Of a stretch of 23,867 nt of DNA, positions 17,644 to 23,867 are shown piece by piece. A program made the position numbers and the translations under genes. The DNA comes from DASRRB01 sp036732755. Lineage in GTDB: Bacteria > Planctomycetota > B15-G4 > SIAN01. Within the stretch, counting starts at the first letter, position 1; the number at the start of each line of letters is the position of its first letter. The DNA is taken from assembly GCA_036732755.1 (NCBI GenBank), contig DAINBU010000073.1:1-23867 (forward strand), read 5' to 3'. A model generated the notes under the pieces. The model was not told the DNA's origin. It made no database searches and saw nothing but the letters and a program-made list of their open reading frames with translations.

Positions 17644-18423
17644 TCAGAGCGCGTTCGCCTCCTGCCGCAGCAGCCGCAGCAGCTCGGGCACCGCGGCGGC
17701 GCCTTCGCCGACGATGCGGCCGCCCTTGCGCTCGGGCGGCAGCTCGAGCGACTCGATCGTCGAGGCGGGCGCGGCGGCCGTCGCGGCGACCGTCGTGATC
17801 GTCTTCTTCTTCGCCGCCATGATCCCCTTCATGTTGGGGAGGCGCGGGTCGTTCAGCCCCTTGTGGGCCGTGACGACGCACGGCAGCGGGACCTCGTAGG
17901 TCTCGACCGCACCCTCGACTTCGCGCTCGACCGTCACGGCGCCGGTGCCCAGCGTCAGCTTCGTCACGTCGGGCACCGCCGGCAGGCCGAGCAGCGTCGC
18001 GACCATGAGGCCGACCAGCGCGCCGTCGTCGTCGACGGCCTGGCGGCCGAACAGGATCAGGTCGGGCGGCCCGCCCGCCGCGCCGCGGATCGCCGCCGCG
18101 ATCATCTGCGCCGTCGCCAGCGGATCGCGCGAAGCGGCGTCACCCGCCGGCGCCGGCACGTGCAGCGCCGCGTGGACGCCCATCGCGAGGCAGTTGCGCA
18201 GCTCCTTGGTGACCGCGTCGGGGCCGAAGCTCAGCACGGTCGACTCGCTCGGCGGCGTGGTGGCGGCCTTCTCGCAGATCCGGAGCGCCTCCTCGACGGC
18301 GTACTCGTCGTAGGGGTTGAGCACGAACTCGACCCCCGCCTCGTCGATCGACCGGCCGTCGGCGCCGATCCGGATCCGGGCGGCGGTACTGGGGACGCGC
18401 TTCACGCAGACGGTGACCTTCAT
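17644..18423 (-). CDS. etfB: Electron transfer flavoprotein, beta subunit
   Basis: EtfB is the AMP-binding partner of EtfA. The protein has 259 residues from ATG 18423; the frame extends upstream through an Arg-rich stretch that is not family-like, so MKVTVCVKRVPST is taken as the start. Family blocks are FVLNPYDEYAVEEAL (33-47), LRNCLAMGVHAALHV (75-89), LILFGRQAVDDDGALVG (122-138) and the ETF-beta signature region VEREVEGAVETYEVPLP to PRLPNMKGIMAAKKK (165-207). No strong Shine-Dalgarno is seen. It is the first gene of the etfBA pair. Confidence 0.95.
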   Translation of the reverse strand: MKVTVCVKRVPSTAARIRIGADGRSIDEAGVEFVLNPYDEYAVEEALRICEKAATTPPSESTVLSFGPDAVTKELRNCLAMGVHAALHVPAPAGDAASRDPLATAQMIAAAIRGAAGGPPDLILFGRQAVDDDGALVGLMVATLLGLPAVPDVTKLTLGTGAVTVEREVEGAVETYEVPLPCVVTAHKGLNDPRLPNMKGIMAAKKKTITTVAATAAAPASTIESLELPPERKGGRIVGEGAAAVPELLRLLRQEANAL

Positions 18424-18531
18424 GCGAGGAGACCCGTGCAGGAGGGGGGGGCGGGCGCGGCTGCGCGACGCGCGGTGGCGCCGCGAAAGGCGAAGGAGGC
18501 TAGGGCGCCTGCGCGGGCGGTGCAAGGGAGG

Positions 18532-18548
18532 CGCCGCCGTGCGCGGCG
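18532..18548 (-). terminator. Hairpin downstream of the HD-GYP gene
   Basis: CGCCGC (18532-18537) and GCGGCG (18543-18548) form a 6-bp stem with a 5-nt loop, about 40 bases past the HD-GYP stop and upstream of etfB. GC-rich and without a T-run, so only a possible terminator. The rest of the 162-nt gap is very GC-rich, and I see no convincing promoter for etfB. Confidence 0.3.
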
Positions 18549-18585
18549 TCGGCCGCGCCGTCGATCGCGTGCGCGGCGACCCGCC

Positions 18586-19731
18586 TCAGCTGCGCCCGAC
18601 GCGCTCCGCGGACGCGGCGACCTTGCCGCGCGTCCCCGCCTCGGCCTCGTTCTCGCCGACGTCGGCCGTCGTGCCGCGCCAGGGCGCCGCGTGCAGCAGT
18701 TCGATGAACGAGCCGACGATCTCGCGCGGGAAGGCGCTGCCCGACTCGCGCTCGAGCGTCGCGCACGCCTCGCGCATCGTCATCGGCTTGCGGTAGGGCC
18801 GGTCGGACGTGATCGCGTCGTAGTAGTCGGCGATCTTGACGATCTGGACGGTCAGCGGGATCTGGACGCCGGAGAGGCGATCGGGATAGCCGGTGCCGTC
18901 GTGGTTCTCGTGGTGCCAGCGCACGACCGGGATGTAGGGGCGCATCATCGCGATCGGCTTCAGGAGTTCGGCGCCGCACACCGGGTGGTGCTGGACGATC
19001 TTCCACTCCTCGGGCGTGAGCCGCTCGGGCTTGTCGATGATCTGGTCGGGCGTCCCGATCTTGCCGATGTCGTGGAGGCGGCCGCCGGTCGTCACGATCT
19101 TGAGCTCGCGCGACGAGATGCCGAGCTTCTGCCCGAAGTGGCGCGAGTAGATGCCGACGCGCTCGCTGTGGGCGCGCGTGTAGGGGCTCTTGGCGTCGAT
19201 CATCGCGGCGACCGAGACGAGCACCTCGCGCTGCAGGTCCTTCAGGGCGTCGTGCTTGAGCTGCAACTTGTCGAGCTCGCGCGCCTTGCCGAGCAGCTTG
19301 CGCCGCTCGACCGCGCGCTCGACCGCGTGCTTGATCTCGTCGAAGAGGAACGGCTTCTTGAAGTAGTCGGAGGCGCCCTTCTTCAGCGCGTCGATCGCGA
19401 AGTCGAGGTCGAGGTGGCCCGTCATCAGGATCACGTCGACGTCGGGCGAGCGCGCCTTCACCTTCGTCAGCAGGTCGAGCCCGTTGGTGGTGCCGGGCAG
19501 CGCGATGTCGGAGAGGACGAGGTCGAAGTCGTGGCGGTCGAGCAATTCGACCGCGGCGTCGGCGGTCGCCGCCTCGTTCACCTCGTAGCCCAGGCGCTTC
19601 AGGAACATCGACAGCGACTGGCGGATGCCGGGCTCGTCGTCGGTGACCAGGATCCGGCCGCGGTTCTCGGCGACGGGCGCCGAAGACTTCGGGGGCGCCG
19701 ACTGTTCCGCGACGATCGTCTGGCTGCTCAT
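18586..19731 (-). CDS. Response regulator with HD-GYP c-di-GMP phosphodiesterase domain
   Basis: A two-domain signalling protein of 381 residues, similar in layout to RpfG. Residues 25-145 are a receiver domain with the acidic pair TDDE (30-33), phospho-acceptor D75 in LVLSDIALPG, T104 in LMTG and K126 in YFKKPF. A linker helix (130-175) leads to the HD-GYP domain, with AHSERVG (187-193), the metal-binding GRLHDIGKIG (H220, D221) and HHENHDGTGYP (273-283), so the full set for c-di-GMP hydrolysis is present. It would lower c-di-GMP in response to an unlinked histidine kinase and so affect motility, biofilm or exopolysaccharide. The start is ATG 19731 with GAGGAG (minus strand, 19738-19743) six bases upstream. 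The upstream 220 bases carry repeated CGTTCG motifs. Confidence 0.95.
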   Translation of the reverse strand: MSSQTIVAEQSAPPKSSAPVAENRGRILVTDDEPGIRQSLSMFLKRLGYEVNEAATADAAVELLDRHDFDLVLSDIALPGTTNGLDLLTKVKARSPDVDVILMTGHLDLDFAIDALKKGASDYFKKPFLFDEIKHAVERAVERRKLLGKARELDKLQLKHDALKDLQREVLVSVAAMIDAKSPYTRAHSERVGIYSRHFGQKLGISSRELKIVTTGGRLHDIGKIGTPDQIIDKPERLTPEEWKIVQHHPVCGAELLKPIAMMRPYIPVVRWHHENHDGTGYPDRLSGVQIPLTVQIVKIADYYDAITSDRPYRKPMTMREACATLERESGSAFPREIVGSFIELLHAAPWRGTTADVGENEAEAGTRGKVAASAERVGRS

Positions 19732-19807
19732 CGAGCGCTCCTCGGGCCCGCGACGGAGGACCGCGCCTCCTATCGGCCGGGCGTCGCGGCGAAGCGTCGG
19801 GAAAGTC

Positions 19808-19829
19808 CGTCCGATTTCGCGATCGGACG
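19808..19829 (-). terminator. Perfect 8-bp inverted repeat between lptB and the HD-GYP gene
   Basis: CGTCCGAT (19808-19815) and ATCGGACG (19822-19829) flank TTCGCG. It lies 123 bases past the lptB stop and 77 bases before the HD-GYP start. On the minus strand it is followed by GACTTTCCC, a very short T-run. It could terminate the lepA-lepB-lptB operon or be an operator for the HD-GYP gene. Confidence 0.4.
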
Positions 19830-19856
19830 CCGGAATCGGCAGCGATCAGCGCAGCG

Positions 19857-19910
19857 CGTTCGCGCGACCGGCCGTTCGCGACCGTTCGTCCGCCGTTCGC
19901 GCGCCGTTCG
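19857..19910. repeat. Helically spaced CGTTCG direct repeats
   Basis: CGTTCG begins at 19857, 19873, 19883, 19894 and 19905. The last four copies share CCGTTCG and are 10, 11 and 11 bases apart, about one DNA turn. They lie 125-180 bases upstream of the HD-GYP start. They could be protein-binding iterons or a degenerate tandem repeat. Confidence 0.6.
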
Positions 19911-19951
19911 CGTCGGGGCGTCGCGCCGCGGGGGGACCCAGGGCCGGCGCG

Positions 19952-20683
19952 TCAGGGCGCGGCGGAGGAGGCCTCGCTGCCGAGGTAGCGCTGGCGGACC
20001 TTCGGATCGTTTTGGAGCTCGTCGGGCGGCCCATGGCGCAGCACGCGGCCCTCGAAGATCACGTAGGCGCGATCGGTGCTCTGCAGCGTCTCGCGCCAAG
20101 CATGGTCGGTAATGAGGATCCCGATGCCCCGCGCGCGCAGCCCCTCGAGCAGGCGCTGCAGCTCGCCCACGACCTTGGGGTCGATCCCGGAAAAAGGTTC
20201 GTCCAGGAGGATCAAGGTCGGCTCGATCGCGAGCGTCCGGCTGATCTCGAGGCGGCGCCGTTCGCCGCCGGAGAGGGTGTCGGCGCGCTGCTTGGCGAGG
20301 TGGGAGAGGCCGAGCTCCTCGAGCAGCTCGGCGGCCCGCCGGACGCGCACGCCGCGCGACAGCGACCGCATCTCGAGCACGGCGAGGACGTTCTCCTCGA
20401 CCGTCATCTGCCGGAAGATCGACGGCTCCTGCGAGAGGTAGCCCATGCCGAGCCGCGCGCGCTGGTACATCGGCATGCGCGTGACGTCGCGCCCGTCGAA
20501 CCAGACCTCGCCCTCGTCGGGCGAGATCATCCCGATGGTGGAGCGGAAGCTCGTGGTCTTGCCGGCGCCGTTCGGCCCGAGCAGCCCGACGATCTCGGCC
20601 GCGTCGACCTCGAAGCTCACGCCGTCGACGACCTTGCGCCGGCCGTAGAGCTTCACCAGTCCGCGCACCTCGAGGAGCGCCAC
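19952..20683 (-). CDS. lptB: LPS export ABC transporter ATP-binding protein
   Basis: LptB is the cytoplasmic ATPase that drives lipopolysaccharide from the inner membrane through LptFG and LptCA to the outer membrane. The 243 residues match the family. Walker A is GPNGAGKT (36-43), the Q-loop lies in LSQEPSIFRQMTVEEN (Q85), the ABC signature is LSGGERRR (137-144), Walker B LILLDEP (157-163) and the H-loop ITDH (H194). SQEPSIFR and SGGERRRxEI separate LptB from LivG-type transporters. The usual ITDHNVRETL reads ITDHAWRETL. The start codon is GTG (20683-20681), one base after the lepB stop, so the genes are translationally coupled. The other lpt genes are not in the window. Confidence 0.92.
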   Translation of the reverse strand: MALLEVRGLVKLYGRRKVVDGVSFEVDAAEIVGLLGPNGAGKTTSFRSTIGMISPDEGEVWFDGRDVTRMPMYQRARLGMGYLSQEPSIFRQMTVEENVLAVLEMRSLSRGVRVRRAAELLEELGLSHLAKQRADTLSGGERRRLEISRTLAIEPTLILLDEPFSGIDPKVVGELQRLLEGLRARGIGILITDHAWRETLQSTDRAYVIFEGRVLRHGPPDELQNDPKVRQRYLGSEASSAAP

Positions 20684-20684
20684 G

Positions 20685-22192
20685 TCAGCGCACCCACTTG
20701 AGGCGCCAGGTCGGCGAGAAGGGCGGCAGCGGCCAGAAGACCGCGAGCGCCTTGCCGAGCAGCATGCGCTCGGGCACCGAGTGGACGTCGGTCGTCACGT
20801 AGTCGCCGCGCTCGGCGGAGCGGGGATAGACGTAGTCCTGGCCGAAGACGTTGCGGAAGTGGACGTCGGGGCCGGCGTGGTCGGGGTTGCTGTCGGCCGA
20901 GTTGCCGAACGCGCTGAAGTAGTTGCCGGTGATCTTGCGGCCGCCGGCGAGCTCCAGGGTCGCCGCCACCCACTGGCGGCAGTCCCACGAGTTCTGCGTG
21001 TTGTCGCCGAGCACCATGAACTCGTCGTCCGGGACGGTGTAGGTGGCCGAGCGCGCGCTGCGGTTGAGGTTGCCGTCGGAGAGGTAGTGGATGTCGCGCC
21101 AGAGGCCGACGTCGGAGAGCTCGACCGTCCCGCCGCTCGCGCCGGCGACCACGCGCGTGCCGCCGTCCCGCCCGCCCGGTTCGCCGTCGGGGTCGATCCC
21201 GCGGGTGACGTAGGGGCGGCGCAGCGCGACCGCGCCGTCGATCTCGACCACCAGCTCGTCGTCGACGTTGCGCAGGGAGACGCGCGTCGAGCTCCCGGCC
21301 GCGAGCGCGGGGAGCGGGGCGGCCTCGCCCTCGGGCTCGAAGGAGCCCGCCCCGGCCTGCGTCACGAGCGAGCCCGGTCCCGTCCCGACCGGCAGCTCGA
21401 GGCGGTGCACGCGGCCCGCCTCGCGGATCTCGACGAAGAACGCCTGCGCGCCGGCCCTCGGCGTCACGTCGGCCGCGAACTCGACGTCGGTCACGTCGTC
21501 GTTCCCGATGTGCGCGTACTGCTTCTGCATCAGGAACGGCGTGGAGGGGTCGAGGTAGGCGCCGACCCACTTGGAGTGGTAGCCGTCGAGGTAGTGGTCC
21601 TTGACCGGCGCGCGCGTGCGGATCGACGCGGTCGCCCCCTGCGCCGGCTCGAGCCGGACGTCGCGGCCGGCGAAGCGCGCGTGCCCCTCGATCTCGAAGG
21701 TCTGCGACAGCGGCGCCGACTCCGGGAGGAGGTCCTTGCGGACCGCGCGCCACACCGGGTCGGGCTTGCGGGCGACGTGCTCCGCCTCGGGCGCAGCGCC
21801 CGGCGGCGTGATGAAGAGGTCGCCGTTGCGGATGCAGACGCGCTCGCCGCCGAAGGCGACCAGCCGCTTGATGTAGTTCTGCCGCTGCCAGAGCGGGTTG
21901 CGGAAGACGACGACCTCGTAGCGCTGCGGATCGCGCAGCAGGTAGACCAGTTTGTTCACCAGCACGCGGTCGGAGATGCCGACCACCTGGTCGCCCATGA
22001 TCTGCGGCTGCATCGAGCCGGTCGGGATCTTGTAGGCCTCGATCAGGAAGTACTTGAGGATCAGCGCCATCACAACCGCGATCGCGAGCGCCTCGACGTT
22101 CTCGAAGGCGGCGCGGACGAGCCCCGCGCCGCGCGCGGCGCGGGCGCTCGCCGGCCGTTCCGCGACGGGGGCGGTGCCGGGCGAGGGCGTCA

Positions 22193-22193
<1 letters not shown>
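20685..22193 (-). CDS. lepB: Signal peptidase I with large insertion
   Basis: This membrane protease removes signal peptides from exported proteins. ATG 22193 overlaps the lepA stop by one base (TGATG). Residues 34-50 form the N-terminal membrane segment (EALAIAVVMALILKYFL). It is followed by the catalytic serine box IPTGSMQP (S60), box C RYEVVVFRNP (91-100), the lysine box NYIKRLVAFGGE (K109) and box E GDNTQNSWDCR (396-406), where the usual Ser of DSR is Cys. Between boxes D and E lie about 255 extra residues (about 130-385); the protein is 502 residues against roughly 200-320 for most bacterial enzymes. The insert is beta-rich, and VSLRNVDDELVVEIDG (305-320) resembles LamG/concanavalin-like strands. 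The Ser-Lys dyad is intact, so it should be active. Confidence 0.94.

Positions 22194-23867
<1,674 letters not shown>

Noticed and set aside
17467..20112. An 881-codon open frame on the plus strand across etfA, etfB, the HD-GYP gene and lptB
   Set aside because: It runs antisense to four genes with strong family motifs and is Arg/Asp-rich low-complexity, a usual by-product of very high GC.

Overview
The window is high-GC bacterial DNA, mostly housekeeping genes, interrupted by one visibly lower-GC stretch at about 10.87-16.5 kb. A run of ten N at 6445-6454 shows that it comes from a scaffolded, probably metagenomic, assembly. The gene set (sigma-54 enhancer-binding protein with GAF domain, LptB-type ABC ATPase, HD-GYP response regulator) fits a Gram-negative with an outer membrane. 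Secreted FG-GAP propeller proteins and a signal peptidase I with a very large insertion are features I associate with Planctomycetota. That placement is an inference, and Myxococcota or Acidobacteriota-like lineages are not excluded.

Layout, plus strand: (1) the 3' part of a sigma-54-dependent regulator (to 2314); (2) a small secreted beta-rich protein (2482-3207); (3) a housekeeping run of stand-alone coaB (3231-3884), coaC (3881-4474, ATGA overlap), prfB with a programmed +1 frameshift (4520-5693) and purH (5723-7533, broken by the assembly gap); (4) two tandem paralogous membrane-anchored SGNH/GDSL hydrolases (7569-9086, 9110-10648); (5) a two-gene lower-GC unit encoding a 1360-residue secreted alpha/beta-hydrolase fused to FG-GAP/VCBS-like repeats (10872-14954) and a secreted protein with seven FG-GAP blades (to 16582).

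At 16.58-16.61 kb the direction flips at an inverted repeat that contains both stop codons. On the minus strand, reading right to left from the window end: lepA (5'-truncated), lepB with a roughly 255-residue insertion, and lptB, all touching or overlapping (translation GTPase, preprotein processing, LPS transport). A 220-nt gap with helically spaced CGTTCG repeats follows, then a REC/HD-GYP c-di-GMP phosphodiesterase, then etfB and etfA. Most putative terminators are GC-rich hairpins without T-tracts. No tRNA, rRNA, CRISPR array, insertion sequence or integrase was seen.

The most unusual items are the hydrolase-propeller fusion, whose domain order is the reverse of S9 peptidases, with its coupled seven-blade partner; the insertion in signal peptidase I; the split, order-inverted coaB/coaC pair; and the prfB recoding site with a weak upstream Shine-Dalgarno element.
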